Below are positions 35,060-43,370 of a DNA stretch of 64,000 nt, piece after piece. The stretch covers positions 558,001-622,000 of the forward strand of contig NZ_BMWC01000004.1 in NCBI RefSeq assembly GCF_014651035.1, written 5' to 3'. The notes beneath the pieces are model-generated. The model made no database searches. It saw only the letters and a program-made list of their open reading frames with translations, and was not told the origin of the DNA. The DNA comes from Streptomyces lomondensis. GTDB taxonomy: Bacteria > Actinomycetota > Actinomycetes > Streptomycetales > Streptomycetaceae. The position numbers and the translations under genes are program-made. Every line of letters begins with the position of its first letter. Position 1 is the stretch's first letter.

Positions 35060-37309
35060 TCAGCTCGCGGCCCGGAAGGTGCGCAGCCGCAGCGAGTTGC
35101 CGACCACGAAGACCGAGGAGAAGGCCATGGCCGCCCCGGCGATCATCGGGGTGAGCAGGCCGGCCGCGGCCAGCGGCAGGGCCGCCACGTTGTAGGCGAA
35201 GGCCCAGAACAGGTTCGAGCGGATGGTGCCGAGGGTGCGGCGGGCGAGGCGGATGGCGTCCGCCGCGGCCCGCAGGTCGCCCCGGACCAGGGTCAGGTCG
35301 CCGGCCTCGATCGCGGCGTCCGTGCCCGTGCCCATGGCCAGACCGAGATCGGCCTGGGCGAGGGCCGCCGCGTCGTTGACACCGTCGCCGACCATCGCGA
35401 CCGAACGGCCCCCTGCCTGGAGCCGCTTGACGACCTCGACCTTGTCCTGCGGGAGCACCTCGGCGATGACCTCCTCGATGCCCACCTCGCGGGCGACGGA
35501 CTCGGCGACGGCCCTGTTGTCGCCGGTCAGCAGGATGGGCGTGAGGCCGAGCGCGCGCAGCCGCCCGACCGCCTCCGCGCTCGTCTCCTTCACCGCGTCG
35601 GCGACCTCCAGCACCGCGCGTGCCTCGCCGTCCCAGGCGACCGCGATGGCGGTGCGCCCGGCGTCCTCGGCCGCCGCCCCGGCCCGGGCCAGGGCCTTGG
35701 GCAGTTCCATGGCCCAGTCGGCCAGCAGCCTCTCCCGCCCGACGAGCACGGCGTGGCCCTCGACGACGCCCTGCACGCCCAGTCCGGGCACGTTGGCGAA
35801 GTCCTCGGGCGTGGGCAGCGTGCCCAGCTTCGCCAGGGCCCCGTCGGCAACGGCACGGGCGATCGGGTGCTCGGAGGAGTGCTCCAGCGCCCCCGCCAGC
35901 CGCAGCACGTCGGCCTCGTCGGTGCCGTCGGCGGTGTGCACGGCCAGCAGCGTCATCCGGCCGGTGGTGACGGTGCCGGTCTTGTCCAGGACGACCGTGT
36001 CGACCCGGCGCGTGGACTCCAGGACCTCCGGTCCCTTGATGAGGATGCCGAGCTGGGCGCCCCGCCCGGTGCCGACCATCAGCGCGGTCGGCGTCGCCAG
36101 GCCGAGGGCGCACGGGCAGGCGATGACGAGGACGGCGACTGCGGCGGTGAAGGCGGCCGTCAGACCGACGCCGTTGCCGAGCCAGAAGCCCAGCGTGCCC
36201 AGCGCCAGGGCGATCACCACCGGCACGAATACGGCCGAGATCCGGTCCGCGAGCCGCTGCGCGGCGGCCTTGCCGTTCTGCGCGTCCTCCACCAGCCGGG
36301 CCATCCGGGCCAGCTGGGTGTCGGCGCCGACCCGGGTGGCGCGCACGACGAGCCGCCCGCCGGCATTGATCGTGGCGCCGGTGACCGGGTCCCCCGTGCC
36401 GACCTCCACCGGCACGGACTCACCGGTGAGCATCGAGGCGTCGACGGCCGAGGACCCCTCGACGACCGTCCCGTCGGTGGCGATCTTCTCCCCGGGCCGG
36501 ACCAGGAAACGGTCTCCGACCTTCAACTCCGCGACCGGCACGGTCTGTTCGCGGCCGTCGTCCCGCAGCACGGTGACGTCCTTGGCGCCCAGCTCCAGCA
36601 GCGCCCGCAGCGCCGCACCGGCCCTGCGCTTGGCGCGGGCCTCGAAGTACCGCCCGGCCAGGATGAAGGCGGTGACACCCGCCGCGGCCTCCAGGTAGAT
36701 GTTCCCGGCGCCGTCCGTGCGCTCGATGGTCAGCTCGAAGGGATGCGTCATGCCCGGCGTGCCCGCGGTGCCGAAGAACAGCGCCCACAGCGACCACAGG
36801 AACGCGGCCGAGACGCCGACCGAGATCAGCGTGTCCATGGTGGCCGCGCCGTGCCGGGCGTTGATGAACGCCGCCTTGTGAAAGGGCCACGCCGCGTAGG
36901 TCACGACCGGCGCGGCCAGCGTGAGCGACAGCCACTGCCAGTACTCGAACTGGAGCGCCGGGATCATGGCCATGGCCACGACGGGAACGGCGAGCACGAC
37001 GGCCGTGACCAACCGCTCGCGCAGCGGCCGCAGTTCGTCCGCCCCGGCGGCGGGTGCGCCGGGCTCCTCGGGAGGCGCGGGCTCCTGCGCGCTGTACCCG
37101 GTCGCCTCGACGGTGGCGATCAGGTCCCGCACGGAGACGTCGCCGGAGTAGCTGACCTTCGCCTTCTCCGTGGCGTAGTTGACCGTGGCGGTGACCCCGT
37201 CCATGCGGTTGAGCTTCTTCTCGATGCGCGCCGCGCAGGAGGCGCAGGTCATGCCGCCGATGGCGAGCTCCACCTCGGCACCGGTGCCGGTCGTCGTGCC
37301 CGTGCTCAT
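35060..37309 (-). CDS. copA: Copper-exporting P1B-type ATPase
   Basis: A 749-residue Cu(I) efflux ATPase. N-terminal metal-binding domain with GMTCASC (about 18-24), then paired membrane helices, TGESVPVEVG in the actuator domain, the CPCALGLATPTALM metal-transfer helix, DKTGTVTTGRM with the phosphorylated Asp, SSEHPIA with the nucleotide-binding His-Pro, and GDGVNDAAALAQADLG. It follows the CopZ gene by three bases in the same orientation. Expected at the cytoplasmic membrane, pumping copper outward under CsoR control. Confidence 0.96.
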   Translation of the reverse strand: MSTGTTTGTGAEVELAIGGMTCASCAARIEKKLNRMDGVTATVNYATEKAKVSYSGDVSVRDLIATVEATGYSAQEPAPPEEPGAPAAGADELRPLRERLVTAVVLAVPVVAMAMIPALQFEYWQWLSLTLAAPVVTYAAWPFHKAAFINARHGAATMDTLISVGVSAAFLWSLWALFFGTAGTPGMTHPFELTIERTDGAGNIYLEAAAGVTAFILAGRYFEARAKRRAGAALRALLELGAKDVTVLRDDGREQTVPVAELKVGDRFLVRPGEKIATDGTVVEGSSAVDASMLTGESVPVEVGTGDPVTGATINAGGRLVVRATRVGADTQLARMARLVEDAQNGKAAAQRLADRISAVFVPVVIALALGTLGFWLGNGVGLTAAFTAAVAVLVIACPCALGLATPTALMVGTGRGAQLGILIKGPEVLESTRRVDTVVLDKTGTVTTGRMTLLAVHTADGTDEADVLRLAGALEHSSEHPIARAVADGALAKLGTLPTPEDFANVPGLGVQGVVEGHAVLVGRERLLADWAMELPKALARAGAAAEDAGRTAIAVAWDGEARAVLEVADAVKETSAEAVGRLRALGLTPILLTGDNRAVAESVAREVGIEEVIAEVLPQDKVEVVKRLQAGGRSVAMVGDGVNDAAALAQADLGLAMGTGTDAAIEAGDLTLVRGDLRAAADAIRLARRTLGTIRSNLFWAFAYNVAALPLAAAGLLTPMIAGAAMAFSSVFVVGNSLRLRTFRAAS

Positions 37310-37312
37310 GGC

Positions 37313-37525
37313 TCAGACCCTCCCGGTCAGTTCGTAGCCGGCCTCGTCGACGACCTCGGCGATCTCGGCGTCGTCGGGCTCGGCGGCACTCGTGACGGTC
37401 ACACGGCCGGTGCCGAGATCGACCTCGACGCCGCGTACGCCGTCCAGCTCGCCGATGACCTTGGTCAGCGTCGCCTTGCAGTGGCCGCAGGACATTCCGG
37501 AGACGGCGTAGGTGGTGGCGGGCAT
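37313..37525 (-). CDS. copZ: CopZ-like copper chaperone
   Basis: A 70-residue heavy-metal-associated domain protein with GMSCGHC as the Cu(I)-binding loop and the betaalphabetabetaalphabeta size of CopZ. It would deliver Cu(I) to the neighbouring ATPase and to the CsoR repressor. First gene of the leftward copZ-copA operon; its promoter region holds the CsoR-like palindromes. Confidence 0.95.
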   Translation of the reverse strand: MPATTYAVSGMSCGHCKATLTKVIGELDGVRGVEVDLGTGRVTVTSAAEPDDAEIAEVVDEAGYELTGRV

Positions 37526-37583
37526 CGGTGCCTCCTCAGGGATTCACGTATACGGGGAGGGGGTATCCCTCGCTGCATTCCTG

Positions 37584-37602
37584 TATACCCCCGAGGGGTA
37601 TA
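37584..37602. promoter_or_regulatory. CsoR-like copper operator, site 1
   Basis: TATACCCCCGAGGGGTATA: eight-base perfect arms TATACCCC and GGGGTATA, the form of actinobacterial CsoR sites. It lies 59 bases upstream of copZ and 110 bases upstream of the rightward His-rich protein gene. Confidence 0.75.
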
Positions 37603-37632
37603 TGATGCAAGCGCGACAACAACTTGACTTGG

Positions 37633-37647
37633 TACCCCCCAGGGGTA
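37633..37647. promoter_or_regulatory. CsoR-like copper operator, site 2
   Basis: TACCCCCCAGGGGTA, inverted TACCCC/GGGGTA arms, 65 bases before the start of the rightward gene at 37712. Suggests the secreted protein is copper-induced with the efflux operon. A looser related sequence (ATACGGGGAGGGGGTAT) occurs near 37550-37566. Confidence 0.65.
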
Positions 37648-37711
37648 TGGTGAGCTGCATGGAGGACCCGCATCCGAGCGGGAGACCCGGTATCTGGAGG
37701 AGCCGACGGCC

Positions 37712-38677
37712 ATGAACACCGGACTGAAGATCACCACTTTCACCGCCGTCCTGGCCGCGACGTTCGGCACGGCCTACGGCGTCGGCCAGGGCATGGGCCC
37801 CGTCGTCGCGGACAGCCCGCCGAAGCACGAGGACGAGCACACCCGGCCCTCACCGGCACCGCAGCCGGAGGAGGGCGGCGGCCACACCGGACACGACACG
37901 CCCCCGGCCGGCGGGCTCCAGGTCTCCGAGGACGGCTACACCCTCGACCTGAAGACCCCGAGCGTCACCGCCGGGCAGCGCACCGACCTGCGCTTCACCG
38001 TCCGGGACGGCAGCGGCCGCGCGGTCACCGCCTACCAGCGCGAACACGACAAGGAACTCCACCTGATCGTGGCCTCACGCGACCTGACCACCTACCGCCA
38101 CCTGCACCCCACCCGCGCCGCCGACGGCACCTGGAGCACCCCCGTGGACCTGCCCCGCGCGGGCGGCTACCGCGTCTTCGCCGACTTCACCCCGGCGAAG
38201 AAGGACGCGAAGAACCTCACCCTCGGCGCGGACCTCGCCGCCTCCGGCCCCTACCGGCCCGAGGAACTGCCGCCGGCGAGCACCACGGCCGAGGTCAACG
38301 GCTACGAGGTGCGGCTGGCCGGCGCCCTGACCCCGGGCAAGGCGAGCGAACTGAACCTGAAGGTCTCCCGCGACGGCAAGCCCGTCACCAACCTCCAGCC
38401 CTACCTGGGCGCGTACGGCCACCTGGTCGCCCTGCGCTCCGGCGACCTCGCCTACCTGCACGTCCACCCGAACGGCGAACCCGGCGACGGCACCACCAAG
38501 CCCGGCCCGGACATCTCCTTCACGGCCACGGCACCCAGCGTCGGTTCCTACCGCCTGTTCCTCGACTTCCAGCACGACGGCAAGGTCCACACCGCGGCGT
38601 TCACGGTCCGGGCCGGGGGAGCCGCGGCCGGTTCCGGTACCCCTGAGGGGCATGCCGACGACGGCCACGGACACTGA
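37712..38677 (+). CDS. Secreted or membrane-anchored His-rich protein, probable copper-related
   Basis: A 321-residue protein with an N-terminal hydrophobic segment (LKITTFTAVLAATFGTAYGVGQG) and a linker rich in Pro, Glu and His (KHEDEHTR, GGGHTGHDTP). The body has two similar beta-rich halves (GQRTDLRFTVRDGSGRAV / GKASELNLKVSRDGKPV), each followed by a His-containing strand (ELHLIVASRDLTTYRHLHP / YGHLVALRSGDLAYLHVHP). The end is EGHADDGHGH. Repeated HLHP/HVHP and the His tail look like metal ligands. Shared CsoR-like regulatory region with copZ-copA supports an extracytoplasmic copper role. No enzymatic motif seen; function unknown. Confidence 0.75.
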   Translation: MNTGLKITTFTAVLAATFGTAYGVGQGMGPVVADSPPKHEDEHTRPSPAPQPEEGGGHTGHDTPPAGGLQVSEDGYTLDLKTPSVTAGQRTDLRFTVRDGSGRAVTAYQREHDKELHLIVASRDLTTYRHLHPTRAADGTWSTPVDLPRAGGYRVFADFTPAKKDAKNLTLGADLAASGPYRPEELPPASTTAEVNGYEVRLAGALTPGKASELNLKVSRDGKPVTNLQPYLGAYGHLVALRSGDLAYLHVHPNGEPGDGTTKPGPDISFTATAPSVGSYRLFLDFQHDGKVHTAAFTVRAGGAAAGSGTPEGHADDGHGH

Positions 38678-38680
38678 GCC

Positions 38681-40498
38681 TCAGCCGAGGGCCCGGTCCA
38701 GGTTGAAGGCCGCGCTGATGAGCGCGAGGTGCGTGAACGCCTGCGGGAAGTTGCCCTGCTGCTCCCCGGTGTGGCTGATCTCCTCGGCGTACAGGCCGAG
38801 ATGGTTGGCGTATGTCAGCATCTTCTCGAAGGCGAGGCGCGCCTCGTCGATCCGGCCCGCGTGCACCATGGCCTCGACGTACCAGAACGAGCAGATGGAG
38901 AACGTGCCCTCGTCGCCGCGCAGCCCGTCCGGGCTCGCCTGCGGGTCGTAGCGGTAGACCAGCGAGTCGGACACCAGCTCCTCGGTCAGGGCGTCCAGAG
39001 TCGACAGCCACTTCGGGTCGGTCGGGGCGATGAACTTCGTCAGCGGCATCATCAGCACGGCCGCGTCCAGCACGTCGCCGTCCTCGTGCTGGACGAAGGC
39101 CCGGCGCGCCTCGGACCAGCCCCGGCTCATGATCCGCCGGTAGATCGTGTCGCGGGACTCCCGCCAGCGCGGCAGGTCGGCGGGCAGTCCGCGCCGGTTC
39201 GCCATCCGGATGGCCCGCTCGATCGCCACCCAGCACATCAGCCGCGAGTACAGGAAGTTCTTGCGGCCGCCCCGGGTCTCCCAGATGCCCTCGTCGGGCT
39301 GGTCCCAGTGCGCGCACACCCACTCCACCAGGGCGCACACGTCGTCCCACTGGTCGCTGGAGATGGGCTTGGCCCACTTGTCGAACAGGTAGATGGAGTC
39401 GATCAGCGCACCGTAGATGTCGAGCTGGAGCTGATCGGCCGCGGCGTTGCCGACCCGGACGGGCGCGGAGCCGTCGTGGCCCTCCAGATGGTCGAGGGTC
39501 CGCTCGGGCAGCTCGGTGCGCCCGTCGATGCCGTACATGATCTGGAGCGGGCCGGAGGGCTTGCCGTCACCCGGGCTGATGTGCCGGGTCACGAAGTCCA
39601 TGAACGCCTCGGCCTCGCCGGTGAAGCCCAGCCTGAGCAGGGCGTAGACGCAGAAGGCCGCGTCGCGCACCCACACGTACCGGTAGTCCCAGTTGCGTTC
39701 GCCGCCGAGCTGCTCGGGCAGGCTCGTCGTCGGCGCGGCCACGATCGCCCCGGTCGGCGCGTAGGTGAGCAGCTTCAGCGTCAGGGCCGAGCGGTGCACC
39801 ATCTCCCGCCAGCGGCCCTTGTACCGGGACGCCGACAGCCAGCGCCGCCAGTACGCCACCGTCGCCGCGAACTGCTCCTCCGCCTCCGTGCGCGCGCACC
39901 GGCGGGGCCTGACGTCGCCGCCGACCTTGTCCAGCGCGAACACCGCCGACTCGCCCTCGGCGAGCTTGAAGTCCCCGCGCACGTCCGGCCCGTCGGTCTC
40001 CAGCGGCACGGTCGCGGTCAGCGCGAGCGCCATCCCGTCGGCCTCGAAGAGCGCCACCTCGCCGGTCAGCCGGACGGTGTGCGGCCGGGTGCCGTAGTCG
40101 AAGCGGGGAGCCACGCGCGTACGGAACGGGATCGAGCCGCGCACGCACACCACCCGCCGGATCAGCCGGTGCCGGTCGGCCTCGGCCGAGTCGCCGTCGA
40201 CCGGCATGAAGTCCTGCACCTCGCCGACGCCGTCCTCGGTGAAGAACCGGGTGATCAGGACGTTGGTGTCGGGGAAGTAGAACTGCTTGGTCCGCGCCGG
40301 CACGGCCGCCGCCAGCTCGAAGCAGCCGCCGCGCTCCGCGTCCAGGATCGCGGCGAAGACGCTCGGCGCGTCGAAGGCCGGGCAGCAGTACCAGTCGATC
40401 GTGCCGTCGGTCCCCACCAGGGCCACACTGCGCAGGTCGCCGATGAGCCCGTGCTCGGCGATCGGCAGATACCGCCGGCCGTCCGCTGTTCCCCGCAT
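38681..40498 (-). CDS. Glycoside hydrolase family 15 (glucoamylase/trehalase-like)
   Basis: A 605-residue cytoplasmic protein without signal peptide. N-terminal GH15/trehalase-like beta-sandwich (PIAEHGLIGDLRSVALVGTDGTIDWYCCP), then the alpha/alpha barrel: LPEQLGGERNWDYRYVWVRDA, LQIMYGIDGRTELPERTLDHLEGHDGS, EGIWETRGG and GEQQGNFPQAFTHLALI, the last two around the catalytic acids. Actinobacterial members act on trehalose or alpha-glucans; sequence alone does not separate these. It converges with the copper gene only three bases away. Confidence 0.9.
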   Translation of the reverse strand: MRGTADGRRYLPIAEHGLIGDLRSVALVGTDGTIDWYCCPAFDAPSVFAAILDAERGGCFELAAAVPARTKQFYFPDTNVLITRFFTEDGVGEVQDFMPVDGDSAEADRHRLIRRVVCVRGSIPFRTRVAPRFDYGTRPHTVRLTGEVALFEADGMALALTATVPLETDGPDVRGDFKLAEGESAVFALDKVGGDVRPRRCARTEAEEQFAATVAYWRRWLSASRYKGRWREMVHRSALTLKLLTYAPTGAIVAAPTTSLPEQLGGERNWDYRYVWVRDAAFCVYALLRLGFTGEAEAFMDFVTRHISPGDGKPSGPLQIMYGIDGRTELPERTLDHLEGHDGSAPVRVGNAAADQLQLDIYGALIDSIYLFDKWAKPISSDQWDDVCALVEWVCAHWDQPDEGIWETRGGRKNFLYSRLMCWVAIERAIRMANRRGLPADLPRWRESRDTIYRRIMSRGWSEARRAFVQHEDGDVLDAAVLMMPLTKFIAPTDPKWLSTLDALTEELVSDSLVYRYDPQASPDGLRGDEGTFSICSFWYVEAMVHAGRIDEARLAFEKMLTYANHLGLYAEEISHTGEQQGNFPQAFTHLALISAAFNLDRALG

Positions 40499-40573
40499 GG
40501 CAGCCTCCCTGACCCGGCGGGCTCTCAGCCCCAGCTTAGGCGCGGGGACCAGCGAAGGGAGCGGGAACGCGGG

Positions 40574-41353
40574 TCACACCGTGAGGACCCGCAGCCCGGC
40601 CTCCTCGAACCGCCGTACCGTCTCCGCGCCGGCCGCCGCGTCCGTGACCAGCGTGTCCACCGCCTCGACCGCGCAGATCCGGGCGAACGCCCGCTGCCCC
40701 AGCTTGCTGGAGTCGGCGGCCACCACCACCCTTTCCGCCCGCTCGCACAGCAGCCGGTTGACGGCGGCCTCCGCCTCGTCGTGCGCCGCGGCGCCGTGCG
40801 TGACATCGAAGGCGACGACGCCGAGGACCGCCACGTCGACGGTGATCTGCCCGAGCACTGCGTCCGCGAGCGGCCCGACCAGCTCGTACGACTGGGCCCG
40901 GGCGACGCCGCCGGTCAGCACGATCTTGAACTGGGGCCGCACGGCCAGCTCGTTGGCGATGTTCAGCGCGTTCGTCACGACGGTCAGCGCGGGCGATCCG
41001 GAGGCCAGGTCGCCGCGCACCGCCAGGGCCCGCGCCACCTCCGTGGTGGTCGTGCCGCCGGTCAGCCCGACCGCCTCACCGGGCGCGACCAGATCCGCCA
41101 CGGCCTTCGCGATGCGCTGCTTCTCGGAGGCGTGCCGGGCCGTCTTGTAGCGCAGCGGCAACTCGTACGACACGCCGTGCACCACCGCGCCGCCCCGGGT
41201 GCGCACCAGCATCTGCTGCTCGGCGAGCCGGTCGAAGTCCCGGCGGATCGTCGCCGCCGACACCCCGAGCTCCCCGGCCGCCTCCTCGACGTCCAGCCGG
41301 CCGCGCTCGACGAGCAGTTCCAGCAGCGCCTTCCAGCGGGCGTCGCGCGACAT
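40574..41353 (-). CDS. DeoR/GlpR-family sugar-phosphate-responsive repressor
   Basis: A 259-residue regulator: N-terminal winged helix (ALLELLVERGRLDVEEAAGELGVSAATIRRDFDRLAEQQMLVRTRGGAV, read in order) and DeoR sugar-phosphate sensor domain (GLTGGTTTTEVARAL, NALNIANEL, LTGGVARAQSYELVGPLAD, ADSSKLGQRAFARI). ATG 41353 follows GGAGGT. It is divergent from the SIS isomerase and aldolase genes, so most likely it represses them and responds to their sugar-phosphate substrate. Confidence 0.9.
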   Translation of the reverse strand: MSRDARWKALLELLVERGRLDVEEAAGELGVSAATIRRDFDRLAEQQMLVRTRGGAVVHGVSYELPLRYKTARHASEKQRIAKAVADLVAPGEAVGLTGGTTTTEVARALAVRGDLASGSPALTVVTNALNIANELAVRPQFKIVLTGGVARAQSYELVGPLADAVLGQITVDVAVLGVVAFDVTHGAAAHDEAEAAVNRLLCERAERVVVAADSSKLGQRAFARICAVEAVDTLVTDAAAGAETVRRFEEAGLRVLTV

Positions 41354-41469
41354 CCGCACCTCCACGTCTCGATCCCGGGCGACCCTAGCGCACCAGATCG
41401 CGCCCGATGCTTGATGATGCTCGAAAACTGGCGATATCTTGCAGGAACAATCAGATCGGAGGGTGCGGG

Positions 41470-42351
41470 ATGACGCATGTCGAGGACGAGCTGACCAGCC
41501 AGCCCGAGTGCTGGGCACGCGCCGCGGCGGAGGCCGCGGGCCACGCGGAGGCGCTGCCGGCACCGGGGGAGCGGGTCGCGATCGTCGGCTGCGGCACCTC
41601 GTACTTCATGGCGCGGGCGGCCGCGGCCCTGCGCGAGGGCGCGGGCCAGGGCGAGACCGACGCGTTCGCCGCCTCCGAGTTCCCGCACGGCCGCGCCTAC
41701 GACCGGGTCGTCGCCCTCACCCGCTCCGGCACCACGACCGAAGTCCTCGACCTCCTCGGCCGGTTGAAGGGCCGCACGCGGACCACCGCGATCACCGCCG
41801 ACCCGGACACGCCCGTCATGACGGCCGCAGACGAGGTCGCCGTCCTCGACTTCGCGGACGAACGCTCCGTCGTCCAGACCCGGTTCGCCACCACGGCCCT
41901 CACCCTGCTCCGCGCCCACCTCGGCCTCCACCCCGACACCGCCGTCACCGACGCCCGCACCGCACTCACCGAGCCGCTGCCCGAAGGGCTGGTGGACTGC
42001 GCGCAGTTCACCTTCCTGGGGCGCGGCTGGACCGTCGGCCTGGCCGACGAGGCCGCGCTGAAGATGCGGGAGGCCGCGCTGGCCTGGGCGGAGGCCTACC
42101 CGGCGATGGAGTACCGGCACGGCCCGATCAGCGTCAGCACCCGGGGCACGGCGACCTGGATGCTCGGGGACGCGCCGGACGGACTCGCCGAACAGGTCCG
42201 CGACACCGGCGCGTTGTGGATCGCCGGGACCCTGGACCCGCTCGCCGAACTCGTCCGCGCCCAGCGCCTCGCGATCGCCGTCGCCGCGTCCCGCGGCCTG
42301 GACCCGGACCGCCCGCGCCACCTCACGCGCTCGGTGATCCTCGCGCCCTGA
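41470..42351 (+). CDS. SIS-domain sugar isomerase/deaminase (AgaS-like)
   Basis: A 293-residue protein with two SIS domains: AIVGCGTSYFMARAAAALREG and VALTRSGTTTEVLDLLGRLKGRT in the first, TFLGRGWTVGLADEAALKMREAALAWAEAYPAMEYRHGPISV in the second (listed as motifs in order). This resembles the isomerase half of GlmS and AgaS-type amino-sugar-phosphate enzymes. ATG 41470 follows GGAGG. With a DeoR repressor on one side and a class II aldolase on the other it likely processes a hexosamine or ketohexose phosphate. The 116-base divergent region holds the repeat-like GATGCTTGATGATGCTCG near 41405-41422, a candidate DeoR site. Confidence 0.85.
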   Translation: MTHVEDELTSQPECWARAAAEAAGHAEALPAPGERVAIVGCGTSYFMARAAAALREGAGQGETDAFAASEFPHGRAYDRVVALTRSGTTTEVLDLLGRLKGRTRTTAITADPDTPVMTAADEVAVLDFADERSVVQTRFATTALTLLRAHLGLHPDTAVTDARTALTEPLPEGLVDCAQFTFLGRGWTVGLADEAALKMREAALAWAEAYPAMEYRHGPISVSTRGTATWMLGDAPDGLAEQVRDTGALWIAGTLDPLAELVRAQRLAIAVAASRGLDPDRPRHLTRSVILAP

Positions 42352-42509
42352 TACGCGGGTGATCGCGCTTACCGCCCACGGCGACCGCGCTTCCCGCCCA
42401 CGGGTCAGCGCGGCACCGCGCCCGACCGCTGATGACCGCCCCTCCCGACCGCCGGTGATCGTCGGCCCCCGCCCACGGGTGATCCCCGTTCCCCGACCCT
42501 GGAGACACC
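42352..42509 (+). repeat. Imperfect short repeats between isomerase and aldolase genes
   Basis: The 158-base gap contains three exact copies of CCGCCCACGG (42372-42381, 42394-42403, 42469-42478), each followed by a related hexamer (GCGACC-, GTCAGC-, GTGATC-like), plus further GTGATC/GCTGATGACCGC pieces. It reads as a decayed tandem repeat. Not coding in a convincing way. Confidence 0.5.
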
Positions 42510-43370
42510 GTGCCCCTCACCACCACCGGCGAGCTCGTCACACGCGCCGCGGCGGCCCGTTCGGCCGTCGCCTCGTTCAACGTCATCACACTGGAACACG
42601 TCGAGGCCGTCATCGCGGGCGCCGAGTCCGCGCACGCCCCCGTCGTGCTCCAGGTCAGCGAGAACGCGGTCAGGTTCCGCGGCGGCCGGCTGCTCCCGCT
42701 CGCCCGCGCGGCCGTCGCCGCCGCCGAACACGCCGCCGTCCCGGTCGCGTTGCACCTCGACCACGTGCAGAGCGAAGCCCTCCTGCACCAGGCCGCTGAG
42801 GCCGGCTTCAGCTCCGTGATGTACGACGCGGCCCGGCTGCCCTACGAGCGGAACCTCGCCGCGACCCGGGCGGCGGTCGACTGGGCGCACGCCCGAGGGC
42901 TCTGGATCGAGGCCGAGCTGGGGCAGATCGGCGGCAAGAACGGCAGACCCCCGCTGGACGCCCACGCCCCCGGCGCCCGCACCGACCCCGAGGAGGCCCG
43001 GGCCTTCGTCGCCGACTCGGGCGTCGACGCCCTGGCCGTCGCCGTCGGCAGCGCCCACGCCATGACCACCCGCACCGCCACCCTCGACCACGCCCTGCTC
43101 AAACGCCTGTCCGCCGCACTGGACGTCCCACTCGTCCTGCACGGCTCCTCCGGCGTCCCGGACCACGAACTCACCGCGGCGATCGCGGGCGGCATCGCCA
43201 AGGTCAACATCGGCACGGCCCTGAACATCGCGCTGACCGGCGCGATCCGGGAGTACCTCGCCGACCGCCCCGAGGCCGTCGACCCGCGCGGCTACCTGAC
43301 GGTCGCGCGGGAGGCGATGACACGGGCCGTGGCGAGGAGCCTCCGGACCCTCGGCGCGGCTACCGCTTGA
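42510..43370 (+). CDS. Class II fructose/tagatose-bisphosphate aldolase family
   Basis: A 286-residue zinc aldolase: FNVITLEHVEAVIAGAE, the metal-site HLDHVQSEALLHQAAEAGFSSVMYDA, EAELGQIGGKNG, VGSAHAM and HGSSGVPDHELTAAIAGGIAKVNIGT. Similar to GatY/KbaY/FbaA. In this DeoR-SIS-aldolase set it probably cleaves tagatose-1,6-bisphosphate or a related sugar bisphosphate rather than serving glycolysis. GTG/ATG choice is clear: ATG 42510. Its end overlaps the convergent rlmG gene by 11 bases. Confidence 0.9.
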   Translation: MPLTTTGELVTRAAAARSAVASFNVITLEHVEAVIAGAESAHAPVVLQVSENAVRFRGGRLLPLARAAVAAAEHAAVPVALHLDHVQSEALLHQAAEAGFSSVMYDAARLPYERNLAATRAAVDWAHARGLWIEAELGQIGGKNGRPPLDAHAPGARTDPEEARAFVADSGVDALAVAVGSAHAMTTRTATLDHALLKRLSAALDVPLVLHGSSGVPDHELTAAIAGGIAKVNIGTALNIALTGAIREYLADRPEAVDPRGYLTVAREAMTRAVARSLRTLGAATA

